DNA from: Pithys albifrons albifrons
Taxonomy: Eukaryota > Chordata > Aves > Passeriformes > Thamnophilidae
DNA length: 64,000 nucleotides
Direction of reading: 5' to 3'
NCBI RefSeq assembly: GCF_047495875.1
Contig: NC_092458.1
Location: 4,113,939-4,177,938 of the forward strand
Shown here piece after piece: positions 1 through 12,533 of this stretch. The translations under genes were made by a program, and so were the position numbers. Each line of letters begins with the position of its first letter. Within the stretch, counting starts at the first letter, position 1. Under the pieces are notes generated by a model that was given only the letters and a program-made list of their open reading frames with translations, searched no databases and was not told where the DNA came from.

Positions 1-1881
1 GCTTTATTTTCTCAACAACTGCCTGCAAGTCTTTCCCAGAGATCAGGTTTGTCAGACACTTTCAGATTATGTCAGTGTATATGTTTGGGGAAAGTCATAC
101 AGGCACTTTGAAAGGGGCTCTACTTTTTTTTTTTTTCCAGCAAGGAAAGTGTTTTGAAATTAGTTCTTTATGGGTTGATATTTATCCCTTAAATTACAAG
201 AAAGACAAGCTTCTTTTTCTTAGGTGCAAGACACAGAACATCTACAGATTATAACTGCATTTTTTAACATATCAGAAAGAAGAATATAGTAAGAAGTGTA
301 TTTAAAAGAAAAATAATGGATTTGGTGACAGTTTTTATAAATTACAGTTACAATTTTAAAAGACTCAGAGTATTAACAAAAAGTATTCTGAATCAGCTGA
401 GATGGGACATCAGTATCTAAAACTAGTCATTCTGCTGATATAGTAAAAGGAATAAAATTTGCTTTCTGACAATTTATGACTAACCAGAAAAACTATGGTT
501 ATATATTAGGAAATATGCTCTACTTATCAGTGTTATTTACCATGTTTTGAATGACTTTCTTGCTTTTCCTTAGCTGTAACATCTTCTTCTGAAGTAATGT
601 GTCCTAGAAAGCCACACAAAACCAAACTTCATTAAACTTCACTATAAGAAAGCTTGTGGTTGCTCAGACATTGCTCACATAATGTCTAATGGCTTAACCT
701 GATCTATAATTTCATTTGGTATACTGCTTTCATTGAAAAATTATTATCTTCGTTTAGTATTCATATCCCAGCCAATTCTTCCTGCTGTATTTCTTTCTTT
801 CACTTTCTATCCTCTTCTCCCAAAATGCAGTTAGACAGTTTGAGTTTAAAAATGAAACACATTTATATTATTGTGAAGACTTTAATGTAAATCATCCTAC
901 ACAGTATAATCAAAGGCTGTGTAACCATTATTCCTAGTTAAGGTCTTTATAACTAGCTCTCAGGGCAATACCAGTAGCTAGGACTAATGGATTCTTACTT
1001 GATCATTATCATAAAAAATGAAAATCCACTTATTTATAAAAGACTTTTTTTCTCCTTATAGTCTTTGCATATTACTTATTCTCTTCACTATACCAGTTGT
1101 GGAGTGATGGCCCTGATAAGCCTGGATGGGTTGAGGGAAACACCTCAGTCCCCTGGAGGGGTGCTCCCAGCAGAAGACAAAAGCAAAGGCAAAATGATAA
1201 GTCATAGGTGTTACCAAGGAATGGAATGTATTAAATTAGCATGGCCTTCCTTTGCTGCATCCTGTCCCTACAGACTCAAGGAGCCCACCCTCCTCAGGCA
1301 TCTGTATCACCTCCCAGAACATTTTGACTATAGTCACACGAACCCCCTTTAAGAAAAAAAGTATAAAAAGAAATGCAGTTTTAACTGCAGGAGAGAGGGA
1401 GAAACACCATCATCTCTGTTGAGGTAGCTGGTGGCAACTTGTCCTGCCTCCTCCTACCTCCTGGAACAATGTAGGGGTAAGAAGACCTTGTACTTTCTAT
1501 TTCTCTATACTTTACTTTCTTAACTTTACTTTCTTACAAAGCTTGTTCCTTTATACATTCTATCTTACATCTTATGCTAACAGCTACTTTGATTCTTACT
1601 CTACAAGCACCTCCTTTACTAACTGTGTTTTGCTACCTTAATACTAATAACAGTAACTTGCTTTACACTTTGATAATTTATATTGCTTTCTTTTGCAATG
1701 TGCAGTTTCTTTTTCAGCATGTATGTTGATAAGAAGCAGCTCTGTTACTTTTCCTTTGTATTACAGAGAGAGTGGTGTGCAAGCTTTTTTAATTTCCTAT
1801 GTTATTCAGTGTCTAGATAAGTGTTTTAGGTGGCTGTGCTTCTGCTTAGTAGTTCTTTGTTGCTAGTTTTTGTCTGTCATG
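1..1881. other. AT-rich DNA, no gene recognised; possible LTR-like block 1094-1480
   Basis: No host exon, RNA gene or clear repeat is seen in most of this interval. The part from about 1094 to 1480 is more GC-rich than its surroundings, begins with TGTGG, and has a TATA-like GTATAAAAAG near 1361 followed by a pyrimidine-rich tract. That resembles a degraded LTR, but no end or flanking duplication could be fixed. The 95-codon open frame at 1065-1352 inside it has no recognisable domain. Confidence 0.3.
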
Positions 1882-2488
1882 TGTCCTGGGTTGAGCTGGC
1901 AAAATGCCAGCTGTCCAGAACAGAGTGAAAAGGGTTGCTCTCCCCCCAACCAGTGAAGGGGAAAAGAAGAGGGAGAGGAAAAAACCCTCAAAAACCAGGT
2001 TTATGCTGAAACTAACTACATGTATTTATGCAGAAAAGAGAAAATAAAGAGGAAACTACAATATAACACACACTTACACAAGTTACATATATATAACAAG
2101 GAATAACTTCCCACTCCCCAATTAATACAAAGCAAAGTCTATTACACTAGATCTGTAAGTACTCTGAGAGACACTTAGCAAGAAATAGAAAGAGTAACAA
2201 CAAAAATGTTTCTACTTCCCTGAATGCAAACAAAATGCAAGGCCTGCTCCCAGACAGAAGCTGGATCACTTCCGGCTTGTACCTCGGCCATGGCAGAACT
2301 GACTAAGCCACTCCCACACACTGGATTTTACACCCTTTGAGATGATGTAGCATGGTATGGAATACAATATTATTGGCTGGAAGAAGTCGGCTGTTAGCTA
2401 GCTCAGCCCAGCTTAAATCAGCTGACAATCCTAGGCCTAGCTGAACTTTAAAACCTAAGTTTAGGCCCACCTGGCTAAACCCATAACA
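1882..2488 (-). mobile_element. Solo LTR, family A copy 1 (ERVL-like)
   Basis: The 607-bp element starts TGTCCTGGGTTGAG and ends CCCATAACA on the plus strand, giving TG...CA ends. It is flanked by a perfect 5-bp duplication, TCATG at 1877-1881 and 2489-2493. The sense strand is taken as minus because the block GGTATGGAATACAATATTAT, read in reverse, matches the promoter-proximal region of avian ERVL-type LTRs. No internal retroviral sequence lies next to it, so it is a solo LTR left by LTR-LTR recombination. A close second copy lies at 50779-51395. Family assignment is inferred from structure and TSD length. Confidence 0.9.
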
Positions 2489-2713
2489 TCATGAAAATGG
2501 GATACATTGTTGTATTGAAACTTGAGTTTGATATTCTTGTCTCTGTAAAATATGTTTTGTGCTGGTTTCTTTTGGGCTCTTTTAATATCAATTAAATACA
2601 ATCTTGCAGCTAAACATTAACACCGGCAAAGCAGAACCCACAATAACTGTCACATACTTGTATTAATAAATGTTATTTCAGGAGCTGTTGTGGGGAAAGT
2701 ACTTTTCTAGCTG

Positions 2714-2958
2714 TTAAGTGTGGCTTCATATCAGATGTTAGAAAACCTTCCAGCCTGTGTTCTGTCCAGCAGTTTGACAGGCAGTGCTGGGTTCATAAGG
2801 CTCTAATTTTTCTGGAAGCGGTTATTTACCTGATGAGTTCTCCCTGGCTTAAGTGTAGCTTCATATTAGAGGTCAGAAACCCTTCCAACCTGTGTGCTGT
2901 CCGTAGTTGATAGGCAATGTTTGGAACATAAGCATCTGATTGTCTGGAAGCACGTATT
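2714..2958. repeat. Two-copy diverged tandem duplication, period about 135 bp
   Basis: Copy 1 (2714-2826) and copy 2 (2849-2958) align over their whole length. Both start TTAAGTGT, contain GCTTCATAT, then CCTTCCA.CCTGTGT.CTGTCC, and end TCTGGAAGC followed by GTATT or GGTTATT. They differ at roughly a quarter of positions, so the duplication is old. An 89-codon minus frame (2826-3095) crosses copy 2 but has no known domain. The unit is not CR1 or any LTR recognised in this window. Confidence 0.75.
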
Positions 2959-4790
2959 GCTAATAATTTCTTAATACAGTTAAGACTAGAATTTTTTGCA
3001 TTTCTGTCTCCCTCCTCCCTTTCACGTGACACCAATGGAAAGAAGTTTTTTAGAAACTTAACATCTAAGTCTGTGACTGATTCTATTGACTTCACAGTTA
3101 GCCAGCTGCAGAAGTTTTAAGCACAATGTAAAAACTTCAGTTCCTCTAAAAGCAGGAAATAATTTTCCTTGTTTCTACAATATATATAGTGTTTTGCTTT
3201 TTTTCCCATGCACATTCTAACCCCTAACTGCAGGTTATAGAAATATGAGATCTTAGTAATCACCAGTCCATCCATTATCAGAATTTATTTAATTCATAAT
3301 AAAATCCTGCAGCACCACGGTTGCTATACAAATGAACTAAAGCCTGGAAAAAATGAAATGTTTTGACACATTACTATTTTTTGTCAATCAGATTTGTCTG
3401 CAGAACACTACAATTCATTTAGAGCTCAGGCTAACTCTTAAATTCCTAATATCTCCCCTCTTTTCAGGAGATACAATTTTAGGATTGGGATCAAGGATAC
3501 TGCTCCATTCTTATGGGCCTTAAATAGACATTGTATGTTAAATTCAGGCACTTATATGGAATGGTTGGAAACCAAGATATTAAAGGAGCTGTATGCTTTT
3601 GATGATCCCTTGAGTTATCCAAATGTCTTAGAATACCACTTTCTAAGATAATAAATCCACCAGAGAATTTTCTAAACTCACCCAATTCTCATTAGTTTTT
3701 TATTAATTTTCTCTTTTCTGCATTCATATCAAGAGCACATTAAATATTAAGGAAAATATTCAAAGTATCCTATGGGAAAATATATTTAACATAATATCTG
3801 AAGCTTAGCCCTTTAACTGTCAAGTTTAATATCAATAAATAATATTCAAGCTCAATTATCAGTTGATAATTTATTGCAGTACATTATTGATTTCCACCAT
3901 TGACTACTATGACTGGTAAGTCTCCAGCAACAAATAACAACAAAATCAAAAAGATTTTGTGTCTGTTCTCTGGTTTGTACATATTTAGGAATTGACAAGA
4001 AACTTTATGGCCTGTAGACTCAAATTTCTATGTACAGGACATGTAGAATTCCCATTGAAGACAGTGGCACTCCTGTTAATGAGTACATACTAGATCAGTC
4101 CCATGATGCCTCTTCAACAGTATTCAAAAAAACTTAGGAAATATAGAACAAAACTTATTTCAGTAGTTCTGGGAATTCATATCTTCCTATGTTTCTGATT
4201 GCCTATTAGACAGCGGTAGTCTTAATTTCCATTTAATTTTCATTGATGTAATTTTAAAATGCCATTTCTTTTAATCTAAGATGTTTGCTGGCAATTGAGT
4301 TGTAATTGCTTAAAAAACAGGTTCCAGTGCAATTATTAAAGAAAACTTTGATTGCCTGAGGTAGATAGATATAATTTCCTAGACTGTATAAATTAGTTAT
4401 CATTGATCTGCTTGACATTCCATGCCTATATCTATATATGTCCTTGCATATATGATATATATATCTATGATAAATATATATATATAACTTTAGATCTTGT
4501 TTAATAGCTGAGAGTTGTTAGAATAGTTTCTGATCATGATGATTCATGACACACATTGATAAACTTTCTCAGTAGAAACTGTCACTGGTTAATAGATAAG
4601 AACTTGCTATTCTAAATGTGTCATGCAAGCAGCAGATTGATTTTTAAAGATAAAATAAAGTTGTGCACTTCAAGGTCCTGAAACAGAAGCAAACTGGGTG
4701 ACAGTCTTATTTCCTGCTTCTCAGCAGTATTTTTTGGAAATGCCTTTAACTTTTGATGTTATTTATGGTAACTTGTTGGTATAAAATCTA
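2959..4790. other. AT-rich DNA, no gene recognised
   Basis: No exon-like, RNA-like or transposon-like sequence is recognised. There is a short TA-rich microsatellite near 4430-4488. Open frames are short and lack domain signatures. Confidence 0.5.
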
Positions 4791-4795
4791 ACACT

Positions 4796-5367
4796 TGTGG
4801 TGGCTTGACCTTGGCTAGACATCAGGTGTCCACCAAGCCACTCTATCACTCCCCTTTCCCAGCCCCACAGGGGAGAGGCAGAGTAGTATGGAAAACAACT
4901 CTTAAGTTGAGATAAAGCATTTTACTAAAGCAAAAGTGAAAGTTTATGTGCACACAGCCAGAGAGGAAAATTACAAGGCTTATTCTCTACTTCCTGTTAG
5001 TGAACAATGTCCAGCCACTTCCTGGGAAGCAGGACTTCAGCATGTGGAGAGGTTGTTCCAGAAGGCAAACCTTGTAAATAACAAAGCCCTGCTCCCTTCC
5101 TTCTCCTTCTTTTAGCTTTTATATCTGAGCTGAGGTCATATGGTGTGGAATATCCCTTTATTAGAGTCTGCTGGCCGACTCATGTCTTGATGGGGCCAGA
5201 GGAGTGGGGAGGAATGTTGAGAGACAGTGCTGATGCTGTCCCAGCTCCACTCAGCAGTTGCCTAAACACCAGTGTGTTATCAACATCCTTCTAGTTAACA
5301 ATGCAAAGCACAACACCGTGAGGGCTGCTATGGGAAAATGAACTCCACCTGAGCCAGAACCAATACA
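4796..5367 (-). mobile_element. Solo LTR, ERVL-type (family D)
   Basis: In reverse the 572-bp element begins TGTATTGGTTCTGGCTCAGG and ends CAAGCCACCACA. This layout matches the widespread avian ERVL-type LTR that carries a GGATATTCCA...CATATG..GTCAT block upstream of its TATA region; here the block is at about 5134-5158, with TATAAAAG-like sequence (reverse of CTTTTATA) near 5117. The flanks are ACACT (4791-4795) and ACACC (5368-5372), a 5-bp target duplication with one later change. The divergence suggests an older insertion than the B-family LTRs. No internal region is attached. Confidence 0.8.
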
Positions 5368-5372
5368 ACACC

Positions 5373-5704
5373 AGATTGTTTGTCTGTGCTGTATACGAAT
5401 TTTCTAAGTGCTTCAGAGTGAGAGTTTCCAGCATGTGTCCCTCATTTATATTTCTAGACAAATATTTACTGTTTCATGCTATAGCCCATACTGGCTTCTG
5501 ATGTTTATCTACTGGACAGGTAACATAAGTAATATGTTACATTGCACATACATGAACTTCATGTGACCTAAACTTTGATTAACACATATCTTCTGTTAAT
5601 ATATTATTAACAATATCTCCCATATTTCATTATCACTGATTCCTAACACCTTGCAAGTCCCCTGTTCTGGTTTTTGCTGTCATCTTTAGCATTTTTTGAT
5701 TCCA
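5373..5704. other. Unassigned AT-rich spacer
   Basis: Nothing recognisable is seen between the LTR at 4796-5367 and the CR1 fragment that follows. Confidence 0.4.
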
Positions 5705-5894
5705 GCAGGAAATAAATTGTGGGCAGTTTTGATCACCACAATATAAGAAAGGTATTAAACTATTAGAGAGCTTCCTAAAGAAGGCAGCAAAGATGATGAA
5801 AGGCCTTGAGAGGATGGCTTTGTGCAGGGATAAGGGTTGCACTCAGTGATCCTTGTGGGTCCCATTCAACTCAGCATATTCTGTGATTCTGTTA
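5705..5894 (+). mobile_element. CR1 LINE 3' fragment, old and internally deleted
   Basis: The fragment reads as diverged CR1: GGGCAGTTTTGATCACCAC matches the end of the reverse-transcriptase reading frame, then AGATGATGAAAGGCCTTGAG. It then jumps to the 3' UTR (GATCCTTGTGGGTCCCATTC) and ends in two degenerate copies of the CR1 8-bp tail (TATTCTGTGATTCTGTTA). The segment between is missing, so this is an internally deleted, non-autonomous relic. Confidence 0.7.
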
Positions 5895-7211
5895 AATTAA
5901 GTATCTAAAATAGCTCAAATGTTCTCCAAGCTGAGACACTTCTGGGTGTATGCAGAGGTAAAAGGAAAGAATTTCAATATTCACATGTGGTGAAGGTTAA
6001 ATTCTTCCATCTTTGGCCATCAAGTAAGCAGAATGTTTGAGAATTTGTGATTTTGATGCTTAAGGTCTACCCATAGCCTTTCATGGACTGGATCTGAGTG
6101 AATTTGGTAAAGCCACAAAAGGAAACCTAACAGATAAGAAATTCTTATCACTCCTAGACTTGTGACTCAAACACAGAAGGGCTCTGAATATTCTTAGTTC
6201 AGCTGAACTGGTTGTTTTTATAAACTCTGTTCTGAATAGGCCAATTAGGCTATTCAATAGTGAATTTGTGGGACTTATCCATTCATCACTGTGATAAAAC
6301 ATTTTTCTGTAAAACTTTCCGACAATCATCAAAACACTAAAAGCTTTTAGATGCTCTTGGTCTATTGTAGAATCAATGCAAATAGTTTCCAGTCCATTGA
6401 GAAAGTGACATTCCAGAATTCTACTCTTATTTAATGTTCACTTGGAAGGCAATAAAAGTGTTTCCCATTAGTTTTTGTCTAATGCCTTGTGCTCTCTGTC
6501 TTTTACAAGGTGTCTAATTTGTCTCTGTTCTGTATGCCACATGTAAAGATCTGAAAAGGTCCTCTGAAGAATTTCTGTTACTGCTTGAGTTAACACACAT
6601 AGATGCAGGATAAGCTTGTAAATTCTTTTTTCTCAATGACAGTCTGGAACATAAACAAATACATTTGAATGTTTCAACTGCTGAGTTTTCCATCTCATTT
6701 ATTGCTCTCTATATTAAAACAAGTAAAGCTTTAAGAGATTCTCAAAGATACCATATTTTTTCTAAGCTTGATTTTGTGCAAGTTTTTAGATTGGGTTCTG
6801 TATGCAGGTTATGATGTGCAGTCTTAGTGGACATATACCATAATCAAATTTCAGTCTGACTATAACCTGATGGTTATACTTTTTTTTTTCAGATTTATCA
6901 GACAAATTGTTCTATTTACCTGTTCTGACTTTATTTGCCCTGATGTGATATTGTGAAGGCCTTTTTACTGTTTCTAATGTTTCATCTTTCTTAGGGTAAA
7001 ATGTCAGGCTTTACCAACACTTCTGATGCCAGTGCAATCTTTCTTGCATTGTGTCAGGCTATTTGAGTGATTTGTGTCAAGACACTTACTAGATGTTTTA
7101 TTGGAGAGTATTAATTTATTTTTCAATGAGAAACAATGCAAAGATGAGCTGTGCATTTGAGCATTCGATTTACAATATCTGGAATGGAAAATGTCCTGAC
7201 AGAAGTGGACT
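5895..7211. other. AT-rich DNA, no gene recognised
   Basis: No exon, RNA gene or repeat family is recognised. Open frames here are short and look fortuitous. Confidence 0.45.
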
Positions 7212-7682
7212 TGTGAAGAAAATGAAGAAGCTAACTCTAGTGACTTTAAAATTGAGGGGTTTAATGTTTAAATGTACAAAATGGTTTCTATTGTCTTTTT
7301 TTGCAAAGTCACTGCTTCTCCTTCCCAAAATCCCTTGGGAGAACTCTTGTTTCACCCCTGAGGAATGTGTCTGGGGGTCTGGAAGAAGGTTACAAAAGTG
7401 TTCTGATTGGATGTTATCTACCTCTCTCTATTGGTTATTAACCTTTTATTCCTATTGGTACAGAGCCAAACCCCCTTTGCTTCCTATTGGTAGATTTTGG
7501 ATCCCTCCAAACCCCATATAAACCTTCACCCTTGAGCAATAAACTCTCTCTCTGGTCCCTCTCCTGTGGTCTCTGTGTGGGTCATTGTGGGCTCCCTGAG
7601 GGCCACATGGTGGGGAACAGCAGGGGGAGTACACCCCTCTAGGTAACGGACTAAATTCTGGACCTAAAGTCCCACTCAACCA
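7212..7682 (+). mobile_element. Class I (gammaretrovirus-like) ERV LTR, ends approximate
   Basis: The segment has an LTR promoter layout. There are three ATTGG (reverse CCAAT) boxes between 7430 and 7492, TATAAA at 7517-7522, the polyadenylation signal AATAAA at 7538-7543, and a CT-rich U5 containing TGTGGTCTC, as in class I retroviral R-U5. At about 7586 TGTGGGCTCC follows GTCAT and loosely resembles a proline-tRNA primer-binding site, so the LTR proper may end near 7583 with about 100 bp of leader after it. No target duplication was found. The 142-codon frame at 7093-7521 spans the start of the element and is not a retroviral protein. Confidence 0.6.
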
Positions 7683-9769
7683 TTGCAGTGCATATTATTT
7701 ATGTATACTCTCTATCATTAATGTAACCATAGAAAACCCCAAACAAACAGATTTTGTCTCCTATTTATTCTGGGCTCAGGTCCAATAATTTAGTCTTTTT
7801 TTTTGGGGGGGGGGGCGGGGGGGGAGGAGGGTGGGGAACAAAACAATCTAAGCTATGTGAGACAAAGTCCTAACTGAGATAAACTGACCTAATTCCGTGT
7901 ACCCAAGCTACTTAAATGAAAATGCAGTTTTTCAGTAGTTCAAATAAGGGACCCCAATTTGTTTAGAAATGAAAAATAAAAGTTTCATTGACAATCTGAG
8001 TTACATGTGATGTAAATGAGAAATAATGGTGGAACGGCTCAGCTTGGGGCAGGAACAGTCCCCATCCAGTGCAAAAGACATCTGTGGCTGAGGCCGAAAA
8101 CAGCTGCACTTGAGGCAGAGCAGTTCTCCAGGAAAGAGGCTTCAAAGGTCTGCTGTGGTCCAGCAAGCAAAAATCAAGGTACCAAGAAACATCCAGTGCG
8201 ATCCTGTTCTTATCTCACTGTCTCCCGACTTCTTGGAATGCTTTACTTCAGGGACTCACCTTTCCAGCAGGTCCCAATATGCTGGAGACAGGCTTTCCCT
8301 AGTTCAGCTCAAATGGGGGGTGTGTGGGTAGTAGGGGTAGTTCCCCATGCTCAGAATTATGTGGTGGTACGCAAAAAACTCGCTAAAATCTTCCCTATTT
8401 AACTAAATCTACAACAACATAAATATCATTTAGAGAAATCTTCAGGTCTTTTTCTAGAAAATTAAATTTACTACCTTTCCCAAATGTAGACTCCTGTTCA
8501 CATAACAAATTATCAAATAACAACTGAAGAAATTTTAAACTGTACATGAAACAGACATTCTAAGACACATAATACTTCCAAATTCAAGGAAAATAATGAA
8601 AAATATTCTGTAATTATCCCCAGATTGCTGTTAAAATTTACCATAGTTACATCTTAACTTTTTAGAGACCCTGAAGCAAACTAAAATGATCTGAACACCA
8701 TATTGGTCTATTTTTCACATTCACTATTCAGAATGGTCTTTTCAACTTTCTAAAATTTAGTAATATTACAATAGAGCTGGAGAAAAAGTATAGAAAATGA
8801 ACTTAATTTAGAAAAGAGCTTTTATAACTAAAAGTTTCTACTTCTCTTAGAGCAGCTGTATGTCTTGTCTTGGCTAAGAAAAGGCCTAGGACAGAACAAT
8901 ATTTCCCTTTTCTATATAAGGAGTCTATTATGATTTTAGAAAAAGGAAATAAAAGACCCACTGGATAGCTGTATTGCTATTTTTAATAACAAGCCTTCTT
9001 AGAATACATTCCTGGCATGAAATATGAGTGATGGTTTTCCTTTTTATAAACTGTCATTTGAATCAATCAGCAGATAAACTGAAGGTAAGAGATGGAACTA
9101 GTTTGCTAGTTGTTCAGAGTGTTGTTTTATATGCTATAACTGTGGCCATAGAAATGTCTGTATTTTATCTGTGCCTTTATCTTGCAGACTTGTTCAGCAT
9201 GGCACAGGTTATGGAGATTTTGCATGTTAGTGGTCTGAGTGTAGTTTCATCCTGATGTCCTTAAAGTACTCACTGCTGAGGTTAGAGTTATCCAAAGCAG
9301 TTTTGTTTGTTGATATCATCAGCTTCACAGCATCTCAGGATCTGTACTGACTGCATAATATGAACAACTTCTTTATTATTTTAGTACCAAAAAGATTCCC
9401 ATTACCATTGGAAAAGTTTGAATTTTCTTGTCATGTAACCTTTACTCCCACAGATCTGAATATTTGCTGAAAGTAAACTTTATATGTAAACTTTCCTGCA
9501 ACAATGTCTATCCCTAGATGGTGATAGAGCAAGGGTTTGGATTTAGCACTTTTATCATCTTCTGAATCATTCCCATCTGCAGTGCAAAGTCCCTCACCAT
9601 CTGTACCATGCCTGATAACTTATGCAGGCAATACAAATACTTGTCTCTTATTTCCATCAAGGGCATTTTTTTTAAACATGATACATTTTTCTTGTAGGCC
9701 CTAATTCGGCAAAACACTGAATCTATACATAACAATCAAATATTCTTCATCAAACTGAATGATTGATGA
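7683..9769. other. Mostly AT-rich DNA; poly-G tract and an unassigned GC-richer block
   Basis: A T run leads into a G-rich homopolymer at about 7796-7835. A GC-richer block at about 8010-8400 supports overlapping open frames on both strands (128 codons plus, 67 codons minus), but none has a recognisable domain. It may be an old repeat. The remainder shows nothing identifiable. Confidence 0.35.
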
Positions 9770-10400
9770 GGAGTTCTCTCAATTTCTTTTTGGGAAGGTT
9801 CCCCTCTAGGAATGAAACTCGCTAGATCTCACACCCTCACACACTGCAGTGGTTGCCCATACAACCCCTCTTAGTTCTGGTACTACTCTGGCTGCTTTCA
9901 CTCAGAAATTCCCACAGCCTTGTGCACACAGATCGAGACACACTCAGGCAAATGGTCAGAAATGGAGTTTAAGAGAAGAAATTACAGAGTGCTCTGATCA
10001 GGCACAGGGCATGGCCATTCAAGCACCTGCTTACACATGAATATTATCTTTCATCTCCTTGTCCTTCTATTTTCCTCCACTTTTTCTCTCTTCAACCACT
10101 CTAAATTCCAAAGGTACCTACAAAGCCTTTCTTGGAGCCCATGACGGGGGCTGTCCACCATGGATATAGGACTGATCACCTCCTGTGGCTGAGGCAGAGC
10201 TCCCTCTGCCCTCAAACTTCTGCCCCCCTTTATGTATATGGCAATGAACTCTTTACCACTGAACAGTGCTATCCATGGTAAATTAGGCTGAATCAAAGAC
10301 TTTGAGAAGACAAAAATATTTTCTTCTGAACCACAGGGAAGACTGAAGTGTTGCAAACTTAGAGGGTGCCAGAGCACAGAAGGAAACAATCAGACAAGTT
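9770..10400 (-). mobile_element. Possible degraded ERV LTR or ERV fragment
   Basis: Read on the minus strand this interval has a TACATAAAG TATA-like element near 10230. Further down it has GTGTGAGGGTGTGAGATC near 9825-9845, of a style seen in U5 of avian class II LTRs. A 112-codon minus frame (10051-10389) is present without a known domain. Ends and target duplications are not visible, so the call is weak; an unrelated old repeat is equally possible. Confidence 0.25.
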
Positions 10401-10531
10401 GTGCATGGACTATTCTAACTGGTGATCTGCCCAAATCGTGTCTGTGCTTCTCAGAAAGAGACAGACTTCCAATGTAGCCTACACCAAAACTGTTATCTTC
10501 TAATCCAAACATCACTTTTATTCTTATATTT

Positions 10532-11602
10532 TGTATTGGGTTTGTGTGGCAAGGTTTTTGTAGTGGAAGAGGGGCTACAGGGGTGGCTTCTGTGAGAAGG
10601 TGCTGGAAGCTTCCTGTAAGTCAGACAGAGGCAATGTCAGATGGCTTCAAGATGGACCCACTGCTGTTCAAGTCTGAGCCAACCAGCAATGGTAGTAACT
10701 GCTGTGATAACATATTCAAGAAGGAAAAAAATTGTTATTGTGCAGCAGTAATTGTGGCTAGAGAAAAGAGGAGTGAGAATATGTGAGACAATCAACTCTG
10801 CAGACGCTGAGACCAATGCAGAAGAGGGAGCCAGAGGTACTCCAGGCACCAGAGAAGAGATTTCCCTGCAGGCCACAGCATAAAATAGGGTGAAGCAGGC
10901 TGTCCCCCTGCAACCTGTGCAGGTCCACAGTGGAACAGAGATCCACCCCCAGCCCATGGAGGAGCTCCACACCAGACCATATGGATGCCTGGAAAAAGGC
11001 TGTTGATGCCATGAGAAGCCCATGCTGGAGCATGCTCCTGGCAGGGATCTGCAGACCTGTGGAGACAGAGGACCACACTACAGCAGATTTACAAGTAGCA
11101 CTTGTGATCCTGTGATAGTGATCCAGGCTCAAGAAGTCCATTCTGGAAGGACTACACTCGATGGAAGAGACACAAGCTGGAGCAGTTGTGGGAAGGACTC
11201 ATGCTGGAGAAATTGCCCACTGTGGGAAGGACCTCAGGCTGAAGCAGGGGAAGGAGCACTCCCCTTGAGTAGGAAGTAGCAGAAACAACATGTGATGAAT
11301 TGACTGTAACTCTCAATCCCCGTCTCTCTGTGCTGCTGGGAAAAGGAGGTAGAACCTGGAAAAGACTGAGAAGTGGAAGGGAAGGTATTATAAGATTAGT
11401 TTTACTTCTTATTATCCTGTTTTTATTTTGACTGGAAATAAATTCAGTTAATTTTGCCAAGTCAAAACTGTTTTGTCTGTGACGGTAACTGATGATTATC
11501 TCAACACATAAGCCTTTTCTCTTCCTTGTCCAGCTGAGGAGGGGAGTGACAAAGGAGTTTTGGTGACTACCTAGCCTTCAGCCAGGATCAAGACACCATA
11601 CA
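10532..11602 (+). mobile_element. Long (about 1.07 kb) ERVL-like LTR
   Basis: The element opens TGTATTGGGTTTGTGTGGCA and contains the series of CTGGAGCA and GAAGGACT motifs typical of a long LTR common in neoavian genomes. It carries AATAAA at 11437-11442, followed by GTCTGTGACGGTAACTG. It closes with CCAGCTGAGGAGGGGAGTG and GTGACTACCTAGCCTTCAGCC. That terminal block is also seen, in reverse, at the start of the LTR at 4796, which supports common ERVL ancestry. Both ends are approximate and no target duplication was found. Overlapping open frames on both strands (10544-11460) are by-products of its GC-richer sequence. Confidence 0.75.
11437..11442 (+). promoter_or_regulatory. LTR polyadenylation signal
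   Basis: AATAAA lies in the 3' third of the long LTR at 10532-11602, where the R region would be expected. This fixes the sense strand of that LTR as plus. Confidence 0.6.
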
Positions 11603-11834
11603 TTGAAAAAGGAAGTAAGATGTCCAAGAGGTGGGAAGAAAAATTTTTTGTTCTATCCCAGAACAGTTATTCACCATATTTCTTGGACAGCAGATAGCAC
11701 TTCAAAAGCAAATATAATTTATTGCATGTGAGAAATATAAAAATAAGAGAGTAAGTAGATGTGCTAAAGACAAAGGTATTGCTGTTGGTGAACTGAAGTT
11801 AAATATGTCTCTGCTGGGCTACAATGTGAGACAA

Positions 11835-12528
11835 TGTGCTGGTTTAAAGGTAAACCGGCAGGAGAAATGGGCGCAACACTTAACAGATTATAAGTCAGTT
11901 ACAATTTAATAAAAATATTACAATAAATGCAATGATACAAAGAGAAATTGGTTTTAACCCACAAAACCCAGCACCTTGGGGCCCAAACAGAATGGTGTTC
12001 ATTAGCCCCTGTGCTGAGCCCCAAGTGGTTCCTGTGTGTCCAAAGTAAAAGGAAGGGTGAAAACCTTGTGGTGCAGATAACCGTCACAGTCTGGTTGAGA
12101 ATAGTGGTCGAGGTTCTGGTCTTCCTCTGGATCTGATGAATGGTACCAGAAGTCTCCAAGCCCCAAGACTGTACACCCTCAGGTTCATGTGGGATTGCCC
12201 AGTATCTGCCTCAGGGTGATGAGTTTCACAATGGGTGATCTAACTCTGTGGGTCATGGGGTATTTTAGGAATCACTGATGGTCTGTTAGCAGACACGACC
12301 CATCAGGCTGGGTATGAAGATGCTAACAACTCCCCAGATAGGAGTTATCACTGTTCCTGTCTCACAGGCTTCTTTAAAACCCAGCTTACATTCTGAGGGG
12401 TCAGGTGTGCCCTGGGCAGCTGCTGCAAATTTTAACAGTTCATGAGAAATGAGATAGACTGTGTAGAATACACAGCTTTGGTCGCACCCACGCAGTGATG
12501 AACTGGTCCTGGCTGCTGAACTAGGACA
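11835..12528 (-). mobile_element. LTR, family C copy 1
   Basis: In reverse this reads TGTCCTAGTTCAGCAG at the start and GGTTTACCTTTAAACCAGCACA at the end, the same termini as LTRs C2 (34304) and C3 (37209). It is somewhat longer and more diverged than they are. The flanks GACAA and TTATA do not match, so the target duplication is lost, or one end recombined or was deleted. Its plus-strand right end sits only 6 bp from the 3' tail of a CR1 copy. An ATT-rich run near 11905-11930 corresponds to the polyadenylation region seen in C2 and C3. Confidence 0.8.
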
Positions 12529-12533
12529 TTATA

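Noticed and set aside
10544..11460. Several overlapping 80-128-codon frames suggesting a coding region
   Set aside because: They fall on both strands inside the 1-kb LTR at 10532-11602 and match no protein family.
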